Source: Thioalkalivibrio sulfidiphilus HL-EbGr7
GTDB taxonomy: Bacteria; Pseudomonadota; Gammaproteobacteria; Ectothiorhodospirales; Ectothiorhodospiraceae
Assembly: GCF_000021985.1 (NCBI RefSeq)
Contig: NC_011901.1
Coordinates: 620,001-684,000 of the forward strand
Direction of reading: 5' to 3'
Length of the DNA: 64,000 nucleotides
Shown: positions 45,504-54,251 of the stretch, piece after piece
How positions within the stretch are numbered: the first letter of the stretch is position 1
Layout of the letters: each line of letters opens with the position of its first letter
Notes under the pieces: generated by a model
The model's database searches: none
Seen by the model: the letters and a program-made list of their open reading frames with translations, nothing else
What the model was told of the DNA's origin: nothing
Translations under genes and position numbers: made by a program

Positions 45504-46922
45504 ATGGAGCAAGCACAGACGTACAACTACAAGGTGGTCAGGCAGTTCGCCATCATGACCATCGTCTGGGGCATCGTCGGCATGGCGGTGGGGGTATGGA
45601 TCGCGGCGCAGCTGGTCTGGCCGCAACTGAACCTGGAGATCGAGTACCTGACCTTCGGTCGACTCCGGCCCCTGCACACCAACGCGGTGATCTTCGCCTT
45701 CGGCGGTTCGGCGCTGTTCGCCACGTCCTATTACATCGTCCAGCGCACCTGCCAGACCCGGCTGTTCAGTGACGGGCTGGCGGCGTTCACCTTCTGGGGC
45801 TGGCAGGCGATCATCGTGCTGGCGGCCATCACCCTGCCCCTGGGCAAGACCATGGGCAAGGAGTACGCGGAGCTGGAATGGCCCATCGCCATCCTGGTGG
45901 CCGTGGTCTGGGTGGCCTACGCCATCGTGTTCTTCGGCACCATCATGAAGCGCCGGGTGCAGCACATCTACGTGGCCAACTGGTTCTTCGGCGCGTACAT
46001 CCTGACCATCGCCGTGCTGCACATCGTCAACAACATGTCCATGCCGGTGACGATGTTCAAGTCCTACTCCATGTACCCGGGCGCAATGGACGCCATGGTG
46101 CAGTGGTGGTACGGGCACAACGCGGTGGGCTTTTTCCTCACCGCCGCGTTCCTGGGCATGATGTACTACTTCGTGCCCAAGCAGGCGGGCCGGCCGATCT
46201 ACTCCTACCGTCTCTCGGTGGTGCACTTCTGGGCGCTGATCTCTCTGTACATGTGGGCGGGTCCGCATCACCTGCACTACACCGCGCTGCCCGACTGGGT
46301 GCAGTCGCTCGGCATGGTGTTCTCGCTGATGCTGCTGGCCCCCTCCTGGGGCGGCATGATCAACGGCATCATGACGCTCTCCGGTGCCTGGCATAAGCTG
46401 CGCACCGATCCCATCCTGCGCTTCCTCATCGTGTCCCTGTCCTTCTACGGCATGTCCACGTTCGAGGGGCCGATGATGTCCATCAAGACGGTCAACGCGC
46501 TGTCCCACTACACCGACTGGACCATCGGGCACGTGCACGGCGGCGCGCTCGGCTGGGTGGCCATGATCTCCATCGGTGCCCTGTACGCGCTCATCCCGGT
46601 GCTGTTCGGCCGCGAGCGCATGTACTCGGTGAAGCTCATCGAGTGGCACTTCTGGCTGTCCACCATCGGCGTGGTGCTCTACATCGTGTCCATGTGGATC
46701 GCGGGCGTGATGCAGGGCCTCATGTGGCGGGCGGTCAACGACGACGGCACGCTCACCTACAGCTTCGTGGAGACGCTGGTACCCATGTATCCGTACTACA
46801 CCGTGCGTTTCCTGGGCGGCCTGCTGTTCCTGCTGGGCATGTTCATCATGGCCTGGAATGTCTGGAAGACCGTGGCCGGTGCCAAGCCCGCCGTGCACGC
46901 GGTGCCCCAGGCGGCGCACTGA
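45504..46922 (+). CDS. ccoN: cbb3-type cytochrome c oxidase subunit I
   Basis: The 472-residue catalytic subunit with about 12 membrane helices. Heme and copper ligands are in [20 protein letters not shown] (low-spin heme His), [18 protein letters not shown] (CuB His), [14 protein letters not shown] (CuB His pair) and [15 protein letters not shown] (high-spin and low-spin heme His). It reduces oxygen to water and pumps protons. The ATG at 45504 follows a purine-rich AGGGGGGCG site. First gene of the ccoNOQP operon, behind an FNR box. Confidence 0.97.
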   Translation: MEQAQTYNYKVVRQFAIMTIVWGIVGMAVGVWIAAQLVWPQLNLEIEYLTFGRLRPLHTNAVIFAFGGSALFATSYYIVQRTCQTRLFSDGLAAFTFWGWQAIIVLAAITLPLGKTMGKEYAELEWPIAILVAVVWVAYAIVFFGTIMKRRVQHIYVANWFFGAYILTIAVLHIVNNMSMPVTMFKSYSMYPGAMDAMVQWWYGHNAVGFFLTAAFLGMMYYFVPKQAGRPIYSYRLSVVHFWALISLYMWAGPHHLHYTALPDWVQSLGMVFSLMLLAPSWGGMINGIMTLSGAWHKLRTDPILRFLIVSLSFYGMSTFEGPMMSIKTVNALSHYTDWTIGHVHGGALGWVAMISIGALYALIPVLFGRERMYSVKLIEWHFWLSTIGVVLYIVSMWIAGVMQGLMWRAVNDDGTLTYSFVETLVPMYPYYTVRFLGGLLFLLGMFIMAWNVWKTVAGAKPAVHAVPQAAH

Positions 46923-46940
46923 TCAGGGGAGACTGGAACC

Positions 46941-47549
46941 ATGAGTCATGAAATCGTCGAGAAAAACATCGGCCTGATGGCCATCGGCATCCTGCTGGTG
47001 ATCAGCATCGCGGGCCTGGTGCAGATCGTGCCCCTGTTCTTCCTCAAGAGCACCACGGAGCCGGTGGAAGGGCTGCGCCCCTATACGGCCCTGCAGCTGG
47101 AGGGCCGGGACATCTACGTGCGCGAGGGCTGCTACACCTGCCACTCCCAGATGATCCGCCCGTTCCGGGCAGAGACCGAACGCTACGGCCACTTCTCCGT
47201 GGCCGGCGAGTTCGTCTGGGACCGCCCCTTCCAGTGGGGCTCCAAGCGCACCGGTCCGGATCTGGCCCGTGTGGGCGGACGTTACAGCGATGACTGGCAC
47301 CGGGTTCACCTGATCAATCCGCGCCTGGTGGTGCCCGAGTCCAACATGCCCGCCTATCCGTTCCTGGAGCGGCGCGAGATCAACGCCGACATCACGCCGC
47401 GCAAGCTGCGTGCCATGCAGCGCCTGGGCGTGCCCTACACCGACGAGCAGATCGCCTCGGCGTCTGACGAGGTGCGCGGTAAGACCGAGATGGATGCGCT
47501 GATCGCCTACCTCCAGGTGCTCGGCACCGCCATCCCGCACCGCAGGTGA
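46941..47549 (+). CDS. ccoO: cbb3-type cytochrome c oxidase subunit II
   Basis: A 202-residue membrane-anchored mono-heme cytochrome c. One N-terminal helix ([20 protein letters not shown]), then the heme site [15 protein letters not shown], with Met ligand candidates in the C-terminal part ([10 protein letters not shown]). It passes electrons from CcoP to CcoN. The gene follows ccoN after 18 bp with a GGGGAGA ribosome site. Confidence 0.97.
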   Translation: MSHEIVEKNIGLMAIGILLVISIAGLVQIVPLFFLKSTTEPVEGLRPYTALQLEGRDIYVREGCYTCHSQMIRPFRAETERYGHFSVAGEFVWDRPFQWGSKRTGPDLARVGGRYSDDWHRVHLINPRLVVPESNMPAYPFLERREINADITPRKLRAMQRLGVPYTDEQIASASDEVRGKTEMDALIAYLQVLGTAIPHRR

Positions 47550-47553
47550 TGCC

Positions 47554-47736
47554 ATGAGTATGGGATTGATGCAGGGCCTGCTCACACTGCTGCTCATGGT
47601 GCTGTTCATCGGCATCGTGGTCTGGGCCTACAGCGGTCGGCAGAAGAAACGATTCGACGAGGCCTCCATGCTGCCCTTCGCGGAAGACGAGGGCACCCAG
47701 GGCAAGCGTCGCACAGGGGAGAAGAACCATGACTGA
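47554..47736 (+). CDS. ccoQ: cbb3-type oxidase small subunit CcoQ
   Basis: A 60-residue protein with one membrane helix (LLTLLLMVLFIGIVVWAYSG) followed by a basic, then acidic tail (RRQKKRFDEASMLPFAEDE-like), the CcoQ/FixQ pattern. It stabilises the oxidase complex. It lies between ccoO and ccoP and overlaps the ccoP start by 8 bp. Confidence 0.9.
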   Translation: MSMGLMQGLLTLLLMVLFIGIVVWAYSGRQKKRFDEASMLPFAEDEGTQGKRRTGEKNHD

Positions 47737-48643
47737 ACATGACATGACCACGTTCTGGCACTGGTGGGTGATCGTGCTCACGGTGGCCAACATCGTCGGC
47801 ATCTTCTGGCTGATCCGCTGGACCAGCAAGCGGCGCGCCGGCGAGGTGGCCGAGGGCCAGGAGACCGGACACGTCTGGGACGGCAACCTGTCCGAGTACA
47901 ACAACCCGCTGCCCCGCTGGTGGCTGTGGATGTTCTACCTGACCATCGTGTTCTCGGTGATCTACCTGGCGCTCTATCCGGGCCTGGGCCGCTTCGCCGG
48001 TTTCCTGGGCTGGTCCTCCGTAGGCCAGTACCAGCAGGAGGCGAGCCGTTTCGAGGAGCGTTTCGGCCCCATCTTCGCCGCCTACGCGGACCGTGATCTG
48101 CCCGCCCTGGCCCGGGATGAGGACGCGCTGCGCACCGGTCAGCGGCTGTTCCTCAACTACTGCTCCACCTGCCATGGCTCCGATGCCCGCGGCGCGCCGG
48201 GCTTCCCCAACCTTACCGACGGGCAGTGGCAGTGGGGCAGTTCGCCCGCCGACATCCACCAGACCATCATGGCGGGACGCCAAGGCGTGATGCCCGCCAT
48301 GGGTGATGCCCTGGGCGCGGACGGGGTGGAACAGGTGACCCACTACGTGCTGAGCCTGGCCGGGCGCAGTGATGCCAATACCGATCTGGCGGAACTGGGC
48401 GCGCCCCGCTTCGCGGTCATGTGCGCGGTGTGTCACGGTGCCGAGGGCACCGGCAACACCGCCCTGGGCGCACCGGATCTGACCAACAACATCTGGCTCT
48501 ACGGCGGCTCCGCCGGTGCCATCGCCCGCACCATCCGCGAGGGACGCCACGGGGTGATGCCCGCCTTCGGCGACTTCCTCGGCGAGGACCGGGTGCACGT
48601 GCTGGCGGCCTACGTCTACAGCCTCTCCCATCAAGGGCAATAG
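47729..48643 (+). CDS. ccoP: cbb3-type cytochrome c oxidase subunit III, di-heme
   Basis: A 304-residue di-heme cytochrome c. Two N-terminal helices (WWVIVLTVANIVGIFWLI and WWLWMFYLTIVFSVIYLAL) are followed by two heme domains with sites CSTCHG (about 148) and CAVCHG (about 233), each with a Met ligand further on (GVMPAM, GVMPAF). It accepts electrons from soluble cytochrome c. Confidence 0.97.
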   Translation: MTEHDMTTFWHWWVIVLTVANIVGIFWLIRWTSKRRAGEVAEGQETGHVWDGNLSEYNNPLPRWWLWMFYLTIVFSVIYLALYPGLGRFAGFLGWSSVGQYQQEASRFEERFGPIFAAYADRDLPALARDEDALRTGQRLFLNYCSTCHGSDARGAPGFPNLTDGQWQWGSSPADIHQTIMAGRQGVMPAMGDALGADGVEQVTHYVLSLAGRSDANTDLAELGAPRFAVMCAVCHGAEGTGNTALGAPDLTNNIWLYGGSAGAIARTIREGRHGVMPAFGDFLGEDRVHVLAAYVYSLSHQGQ

Positions 48644-48664
48644 GTCTGGGGTGTTCGAGCGGCC

Positions 48665-48925
48665 ATGAGCGATATGCAGGATCCCGTTGAAGTCTCGCTG
48701 GCACAGCGGGTGATCGCCGTCCTCTGGCCCTCCTTTTTGACCGCGGGTCTCGCCACGGTGCTGCTGTTCACCTGGATCGATCCCGCCGAGCTTGCGCTGT
48801 ACGTGCCGGGCGCTGAGGGCGTCACGCGCATGGGCGCCTACTCGGCGGGCTTTTTCAGTCTCTGGGCGATCACTGCCGTTTCCAGTGCCCTGACCATTTA
48901 TTTCGGCCGCCCCGCCGGCCGTTGA
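48665..48925 (+). CDS. Small membrane protein of the cco cluster, 86 aa
   Basis: A protein with two hydrophobic segments (VIAVLWPSFLTAGLATVLLF and AGFFSLWAITAVSSALTIYF) separated by a polar stretch. It sits between ccoP and ccoG in the same direction with short gaps; small two-helix proteins are common in this position in related bacteria but have no assigned role. It does not look like CcoS. Confidence 0.75.
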   Translation: MSDMQDPVEVSLAQRVIAVLWPSFLTAGLATVLLFTWIDPAELALYVPGAEGVTRMGAYSAGFFSLWAITAVSSALTIYFGRPAGR

Positions 48926-48997
48926 ACCTCAACCCATGACCGGCCCCGGTGAGACTGTCGGGGCCGGCAAAGGTCCACCAGCCCGAATGCCGCGTCC

Positions 48998-50395
48998 ATG
49001 AGCAAAGCCGTCACACCCCCGGAAGGCAACGAACAGGAGTTCTACGCCAAGCGCGCCAAGGTCTACCCGCGCGAGGTGCACGGCCTGTTCGCGCGCCTGC
49101 GCACGGCGGGCGTGCTCGGCCTGCTGGGTATCTTCTACGGTGCACCCTGGCTCACCTGGGGTGACCGCCAGGCCATCTGGTTCGATCTGCCGGGACGCAA
49201 GTTCCACGTGATCGGCTGGACCTTCTGGCCCCAGGACTTCTTCCTGCTGGCCCTGCTGCTGATCATCGCGGCCCTGTCCCTGTTCTTCTTCACCACCCTG
49301 GCCGGGCGGCTGTGGTGCGGTTACGCCTGCCCCCAGACGGTGTGGACCGAGGCCTTCCTGTGGATCGAGCGGCGCATCGAGGGTGACCGCTCGGCACAGA
49401 TGAAGCTGGACAAGGCTCCCTGGGGTGGCCGCAAGCTCGTCATCAAGGGCACCAAGCACACCATCTGGCTGGTGTTTGCCCTGTTCACGGGCCTGACCTT
49501 CGTGGGCTACTTCACGCCCATCGCCGAACTCATGCCGCGCTTCTTCACTTTCCAGACCGGCGGCTGGGAGACCTTCTGGATCCTGTTCTACGGCTTTGCC
49601 ACCTGGGGCAACGCGGGCTTCATGCGCGAGCAGGTGTGCATCTACATGTGTCCCTACGCCCGCTTCCAGAGCGCCATGTTCGACCGGGACACCCTGATCA
49701 TCTCCTACGACGAAAACCGCGGCGAGCCGCGCGGTTCCCGCAAGCGCGGCGTGGATCCCAAGCAGAAGGGCCTGGGCGACTGCATCGATTGCACCCTGTG
49801 CGTGCAGGTCTGCCCCACGGGCATCGACATCCGCGACGGCCTGCAATACCAGTGCATCGGCTGCGCGGCCTGCGTGGACGTCTGCGACCAGGTGATGGAC
49901 AAGATGGGCTACCCCAGGGGCCTGGTGCGCTACACCACCGAGAACGCCATGGAGGGCAAGGTCACCAAGGTGCTGCGTCCCCGGGTGGTGCTCTACGCGC
50001 TGCTGTTGCTGGTGCTCATGGCCGGGCTTTTGTACGGCATCATGAGCCGCAACCCGGTGGGCATCGACGTGATCCGCGACCGCAATGTGCTGTTCCGTGA
50101 ACTGGCCGATGGCCGGGTGGAGAACGTCTACACCCTCAAGCTGCTCAACAAGTCCGACAGCCTGCGCGAGTACCACGTGGAGATCCGTGGCCTGGAAGGC
50201 GCCGAGTTGGTGATCGATCGGGTGATGCCCGTCCCCGTACCGGCCGGCGGCGTGGTGGAACTGCCCGCCCGGGTGCGCCTGGACCCGGTGGTGCTCGACG
50301 CCCCCACCGCCGAGCTGGTCTTCATCGCCCGGGTGGAGGGCGAACCGGATGCCGGCAACGAACGGGCCGGACGCTTCGTCGGGCGGATGCGGTGA
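48998..50395 (+). CDS. ccoG: cbb3 oxidase accessory ferredoxin-type protein CcoG
   Basis: A 465-residue membrane iron-sulfur protein (RdxA/FixG family). Several membrane helices lie in the first 250 residues, with WCGYACPQTVWTEAF and YMCPYARFQSAMFDRDT; two 4Fe-4S sites follow, CIDCTLCVQVCPTG and CIGCAACVDVCDQ. The C-terminal part is an Ig-like periplasmic domain. CcoG acts as a copper(II) reductase in copper delivery to the oxidase. Confidence 0.96.
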   Translation: MSKAVTPPEGNEQEFYAKRAKVYPREVHGLFARLRTAGVLGLLGIFYGAPWLTWGDRQAIWFDLPGRKFHVIGWTFWPQDFFLLALLLIIAALSLFFFTTLAGRLWCGYACPQTVWTEAFLWIERRIEGDRSAQMKLDKAPWGGRKLVIKGTKHTIWLVFALFTGLTFVGYFTPIAELMPRFFTFQTGGWETFWILFYGFATWGNAGFMREQVCIYMCPYARFQSAMFDRDTLIISYDENRGEPRGSRKRGVDPKQKGLGDCIDCTLCVQVCPTGIDIRDGLQYQCIGCAACVDVCDQVMDKMGYPRGLVRYTTENAMEGKVTKVLRPRVVLYALLLLVLMAGLLYGIMSRNPVGIDVIRDRNVLFRELADGRVENVYTLKLLNKSDSLREYHVEIRGLEGAELVIDRVMPVPVPAGGVVELPARVRLDPVVLDAPTAELVFIARVEGEPDAGNERAGRFVGRMR

Positions 50396-50404
50396 AGTCG
50401 TTGG

Positions 50405-50577
50405 GTCCGCGAATGAACGCGAATGGACGCAAATGGAACTTCAGAAGCCGGACCGCGAAGGGCGCAAAGGACTTTCTTTTATCAGAAGATCCCTCGCGCC
50501 CTTCGCGCATACCTTTGCGCCCTTTGCGTTCCGGCTTTTTGAATCTCATTCGCGTTGATTAGCGTTCATTTGCGGAC
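50405..50577. repeat. Long hairpin with nested word-repeat arms
   Basis: Arms of about 65 bp: the left contains GTCCGCGAATGAACGCGAAT and GACCGCGAAGGGCGCAAAGG, the right their near complements. The gap between ccoG and the FixH-like gene (225 bp) is almost entirely this structure. Confidence 0.8.
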
Positions 50578-50620
50578 ACCCTGAGTTCTTCATGAAATCA
50601 ATGACAGAGTGGTACAGACC

Positions 50621-51121
50621 ATGCGCTACGTGAGAGAAGACAACGGCCCCTGGTACCGCCAGCCCTGGCCCTGGCTGCTGATGATCCCGCCGGTGACGGC
50701 GGTGTTCGTGGGCATGATCCTGCTGCGCGCCGCGACCTATGAACCCGACGGGCTGGTGGTGGCGGACTACTACCGGGAAGGCCGGGCCATCAACGAGGTG
50801 CTGGAGCGTGAACGCTTCGCCGCCCAGCTGGGCCTGGGCGGCGAGCTGGTGCGCGAAGGTGAGCGATTCGTGCTGCGCATGGAAGGCACCCCCCTGCCGC
50901 CGGCGCCGCTGACCCTGCGCCTGCTGCATCCCACCCGGGCCAACAAGGACGCGGAGATCCGTCTCACCCACGACGCCCACAACGGTGCCTGGGTGGGCAA
51001 CCTGGCCACCCTACCCACTGCCCGCTGGCACGTGCACCTGGAGCCCGAGGACCGCAGCTGGCGTCTGCGCGGGCGCCTGGAGCCGGATGCCAGCCGCGTG
51101 ACGGTGAGCGCGGGGGGATAA
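50621..51121 (+). CDS. FixH family protein
   Basis: A 166-residue protein with one N-terminal membrane helix (WPWLLMIPPVTAVFVGMILL) and a periplasmic beta-rich domain, with VADYYREGRAINEVLERERF after the helix, the FixH-family pattern. FixH-type proteins help assemble cbb3 oxidase and copper centres. ATG 50621 was chosen (MRYVREDNGPWYRQPWP); a GTG four codons earlier is less likely. It is separated from ccoG by a long hairpin. Confidence 0.88.
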   Translation: MRYVREDNGPWYRQPWPWLLMIPPVTAVFVGMILLRAATYEPDGLVVADYYREGRAINEVLERERFAAQLGLGGELVREGERFVLRMEGTPLPPAPLTLRLLHPTRANKDAEIRLTHDAHNGAWVGNLATLPTARWHVHLEPEDRSWRLRGRLEPDASRVTVSAGG

Positions 51122-51122
51122 A

Positions 51123-51239
51123 TGGAAGTGCGAAGTGGGAATTGGGAAGTAGGAAGTAGGAAGTAGGAAGCAGGAAGGTAATAGGGGGCGGTGGTGTGGC
51201 TGATTACTTCCCACTTCCCAATTCCCCCTTCGCACTTCA
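51123..51239. repeat. Hairpin of GAAGTGCGAAG / GGGAATTGGGAAG words
   Basis: Left arm GAAGTGCGAAGTGGGAATTG and right arm whose complement reads GAAGTGCGAAGGGGGAATTG match at about 30 of 32 positions. In the left arm the word GGAAGTA is tandemly repeated. Between the FixH-like gene and ampE. Confidence 0.85.
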
Positions 51240-51315
51240 ATACCGCCCCTCGGGGTTGCGCCGGCCGGTGGCGTGCCCGAAACTCTGGGCTTAGGCCACG
51301 AACCCCGGACCGCCC

Positions 51316-52206
51316 ATGTCACTGATCACCATCCTCATCGCCCTGTTCCTGGAGCGCTTTGCCGGCACCCTGGACGACCTGCGCCAGTTCCGCTGGCTGG
51401 ACGGTTATGCCAACTGGATCCGTGAGCGCATGGAGTCCCTGGGCATCTCGGACGGCACGGCGGTGTTCGTGGCGACCCTGCTGCCGCCGGTGCTGCTGCT
51501 GGCCATCGTGGCCCTGCTGGTGCACGGCGCGGTGCTGGGCCTGCTGGACATCGTGTTGGGGGTGATCATCCTGCTGCTGTGCCTGGGTCCGAAGGATCTC
51601 AACGACCAGGTGGAGGCCTATGTGGAGGCCGGCGCCATGAAGGACGAGGAGCGCCAGAAACGCCACGCCAGGGACTTGCTGGGTCAGCAGGAGGTCCCGG
51701 AGGACCTGCGTGAACGCACCCTGTCGGTGGTCCAGGCCATGTTCTCCGAGGCCAACAGCCGCCTGTTCGCCGTGTTGTTCTGGTTCGCCATATTGGGTCC
51801 TCTAGGCGCGTTCATCTACCGGCTGGGCAGTCTGCTCAAGTCACCCGGCGAAGAGCGTCCCGAAGGGGTGATGGCCGCCGCCGCCCGCCTGCAGGCGCTC
51901 ATGGACTGGATCCCGGCCCGCCTGTTCGCCCTGGGTTACGCCCTGGTGGGCAGCTTCGACACGGCCTTTGCCGTGCTGACGCGGTTCCTGCCCGGCAGCT
52001 GGGCAAACATGGCCGAGGAGAATACGAGCCTGCTGCGGGAGGCCGGTTCCGGGTCCCTGCACCTGGATCACGTGCGTGGCGAACACTGGGAAGACCCCAA
52101 CGAGATCAATGCCCTGGTGGAGCGGGCCAACCACCTGATCATGCGTACCCTGGTGGTGTTCCTGGCCGTGCTGGCCCTGATGACCCTGGCGGGATGGGCA
52201 GGATAG
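51316..52206 (+). CDS. ampE: AmpE/CobD-like inner membrane protein
   Basis: A 296-residue membrane protein of the AmpE (CobD/CbiB-related) family: SLITILIALFLERFAGTLDD at the start, LPPVLLLAIVALLVHGAVLG as a membrane helix, EANSRLFAVLFWFAILGPLGAFIYRLG in the middle and a C-terminal helix. AmpE accompanies AmpD in the regulation of lactamase in enterobacteria; its biochemical role is unsettled. It is not adjacent to ampD here. Confidence 0.9.
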   Translation: MSLITILIALFLERFAGTLDDLRQFRWLDGYANWIRERMESLGISDGTAVFVATLLPPVLLLAIVALLVHGAVLGLLDIVLGVIILLLCLGPKDLNDQVEAYVEAGAMKDEERQKRHARDLLGQQEVPEDLRERTLSVVQAMFSEANSRLFAVLFWFAILGPLGAFIYRLGSLLKSPGEERPEGVMAAAARLQALMDWIPARLFALGYALVGSFDTAFAVLTRFLPGSWANMAEENTSLLREAGSGSLHLDHVRGEHWEDPNEINALVERANHLIMRTLVVFLAVLALMTLAGWAG

Positions 52207-52207
52207 G

Positions 52208-52345
52208 GGCAGTGGCCAGTCTCAAGTGGCTAGTGGCAAGGACGGCCAGAACCGATCTTTCCCCCTCTCCCTCAGGGAGAGGGTTGGGGTGGTTTCCCTT
52301 GCCACTTGAGACTAGCCACTAGCCACTGACTTCTCGCCACTGCCT
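52208..52345. repeat. Hairpin of AGTGGC / GCCACT words
   Basis: Left GGCAGTGGCCAGTCTCAAGT and TGGCTAGTGGCAAGG; right CCTTGCCACTTGAGACTAGC with further GCCACTAGCCACT. The loop contains a second palindrome, CCCTCTCCCTCAGGGAGAGGG. Fills the ampE-phosphatase gap. Confidence 0.8.
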
Positions 52346-52347
52346 TT

Positions 52348-52929
52348 ATGTTGATCGACCTGCTGCGTCATGGTGAGCCCGAGGGTGGTCAGCGCTACCG
52401 GGGGTGCGGCATCGATGATCCCCTGAGCGAGACCGGCTGGGCGCAGATGCGCGCGGCGGTGCAGGCGAACGCTGCATCCTGGGATCACATCATCACCTCT
52501 CCCATGCGCCGTTGCCGTGAATTCGCCGAGGCCCTGTCCCGTGAGCGGGGTATTGCGCTCTCGGTGGAGCCTGGGCTTCGCGAGGTGGGGTTCGGCAGCT
52601 GGGAGGGGCGCAGCCCCGAGGTCATCAAGGCCGAGTCCCTGGACGAGTATCTGGCCTTCTACAACGACCCGGTGGGTGCGCGGCCCGCGGGCGCCGAACC
52701 CCTGGACGCATTTGCCCGGCGCGTGAGGCTTGCACTCGCCGCGGCGACCGAGCGCCACGCCCGCGGGCACCTGCTGGTGGTGGCCCATTCCGGCGTGATC
52801 CGCGCCGCCATTACCCTGGCCATGGATGTCTCCCCCGCGGCCCTCTACCGACTGCGCATGCCCTATGCGGCGCTCACCCGCCTGCGGGTGGACGAGCGGG
52901 GGATGTCGGTGGAGTTTGTGAATCGGTGA
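52348..52929 (+). CDS. Histidine phosphatase family protein
   Basis: A 193-residue phosphatase of the phosphoglycerate-mutase-like family: LIDLLRHGEP holds the catalytic RHG, ITSPMRRCREFAEAL the second conserved Arg, VGFGSWEGRSPEVI the region with the acid residue, and VVAHSGVIRA the second His. The layout resembles alpha-ribazole phosphatase (CobC), but substrate cannot be told. It begins 2 bp after the hairpin. Confidence 0.88.
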   Translation: MLIDLLRHGEPEGGQRYRGCGIDDPLSETGWAQMRAAVQANAASWDHIITSPMRRCREFAEALSRERGIALSVEPGLREVGFGSWEGRSPEVIKAESLDEYLAFYNDPVGARPAGAEPLDAFARRVRLALAAATERHARGHLLVVAHSGVIRAAITLAMDVSPAALYRLRMPYAALTRLRVDERGMSVEFVNR

Positions 52930-52936
52930 ACAAAAG

Positions 52937-53009
52937 TTCGAAGTGTGAACTGGGAAGTGCGAAGTCAATTGAGGGTTCTTCACACTTCCCAATTCACACC
53001 TCGTACTTC
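52937..53009. repeat. Hairpin of GAAGTGTGAA / TTCACACTTC words
   Basis: Left arm TTCGAAGTGTGAACTGGGAA, right arm containing CTTCACACTTCCCAATTCAC. Located between the phosphatase gene and a truncated UbiA-type gene, right at the point where that gene breaks off. Confidence 0.8.
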
Positions 53010-53749
53010 ATCCCACCCAGTGCCGCTTGCCGGTGGCGGCATCGGCGCGCCGGTCGGGGAACTGGTTGATGAACAGCAGGTTGGCGACCAGCAGCCCCGA
53101 GGACAGGCCCAGGAGCAGGGCCCGAAGATCGAATCCGCTTCCGGCGACCATGACCAAGCCGCAGGGAACCAGCGCAAACCCCAGCGCCACGTCGGGCTCG
53201 CCCAGGCCGCGGCTGTTGAGCTTGAGCGGCGGGGCGGAGTAGCCCCAGCCGATCAGTGCTCCGACGAGTCCCAGGATCAACAGGTGCGGATCCGTGATCA
53301 GGGCGAGACCGATGCCTAGGAGCCTGTCGGACTTAGGCTGCGCCTACTGCGCCGGTGGGAGAGCGGTCCATTTTTCCGATCCTTTTCGTCAAATAGCGAC
53401 GGCTATTCTCCTCAAACGATCGAAAAAAAGGCCTCGCTCTCCCACTCGGCTCGCTACGGGCACCTAAGTCCGACAGGCTCCTAGCGCTGCACAGAACGTG
53501 AGCAGGGTGATGCCCAGGGTGCGTGTGCCCGACGGACTGATCCAGCCGTCCTGGATCATCCGGCTGCCGCCGGTGTAGGGCGGTATGCGATCACCGTTGA
53601 TGGCATCGGTGCCGATCAGGAGCGTCGTGGTGAGCGTCAATGAGTCCCCGATGGGAGGCCCATGCGATACCCAGCATGTCGGGCAGCAAAGAGACCAGCA
53701 GGAATGGCGCGCGGATCACGCGTAGCCATGAGTTCGTAGAACTTCCCAT
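53008..53749 (-). pseudogene. UbiA/MenA-type prenyltransferase, broken
   Basis: Reading from ATG 53749 gives WLRVIRAPFLLVSLLPDMLG, the start of a membrane prenyltransferase. A frame change and a loss of sequence near 53630 remove the first Asp-rich motif (the NDYFD region); the other frame then reads DAINGDRIPPYTGGSRMIQD. A MITE at 53320-53480 interrupts it, and the rest reads LLILGLVGALIGWGYSAPPL through LLFINQFPDRRADAATGK to a stop at 53008, well short of the family's usual end. Removal of the MITE joins LTFCAALG to IGLALITDPH in frame. Three independent lesions make it a pseudogene. Confidence 0.88.
53320..53480. mobile_element. 161-bp MITE with CTAG target duplication
   Basis: Ends are 18-bp perfect inverted repeats, GAGCCTGTCGGACTTAGG (53320-53337) and its complement (53463-53480), with further imperfect pairing inwards and a small central stem (AATAGC / GCTATT). 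Flanked by CTAG on both sides (53316-53319, 53481-53484). No gene inside. The terminal repeats differ from those of the element in hipA, but target and duplication are the same. Confidence 0.9.
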
Positions 53750-53828
53750 GGTGGCAGTGTCCGCCATGGGTCGTTAAAAGACCATCCACCGGCCCGGGCC
53801 ACAGCCTGATACGGTGTACGGGTGTAGG

Positions 53829-54251
53829 TCAGCGGATGCGATAGGCCGCGTGGCAGGTGACGCAGCTCTGGGTCACCGCGCGCAGGGCGCGGAAGGCGTT
53901 GAGCTGATCCCCTTCCTCGGCCGTGCGTGCGAACTGGCTGGCGGCCCGGTGCATGTGGGTGCCCATCTCGCGCATGGGGGCGGGCATCACCTGGGCCATG
54001 TGGCTGGCGCCATGGCTGTCCAGGGAACTCATGCCCAGGCGGAACTCGGCCACCCTGGCGGCGGTATTGAAGTCTTCCATGTTGAGGGCCGCCAGGATCT
54101 CGTCGATGGCCTCCAGGTGATCGCGCATGTTGGCGAGCATGTGTGCCTGCATCATGGGCGGCATCTGCACCATTTCACGGCTGTCCGCGTGTGTCAGGGC
54201 AGGGATGGCAAGGCTGAGGCTCAACAGGGCACTGGTCAGGATCGCTTTCAT
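53829..54251 (-). CDS. Periplasmic cytochrome c'-like protein
   Basis: A 140-residue secreted heme protein. Signal peptide about 1-22 (THA-D). The rest is an alpha-helical bundle with a C-terminal heme site, QSCVTCHAAYRIR, the position typical of cytochrome c' and cytochrome c556. Such proteins bind NO or act as electron carriers. The promoter region carries a long perfect dyad with a Crp/Fnr core and the gene follows a Crp/Fnr regulator. Confidence 0.85.
   Translation of the reverse strand: MKAILTSALLSLSLAIPALTHADSREMVQMPPMMQAHMLANMRDHLEAIDEILAALNMEDFNTAARVAEFRLGMSSLDSHGASHMAQVMPAPMREMGTHMHRAASQFARTAEEGDQLNAFRALRAVTQSCVTCHAAYRIR

Noticed and set aside
48665-48925. CcoS
   Set aside because: Two membrane helices and 86 residues; lacks the CcoS pattern of one helix with a short tail.
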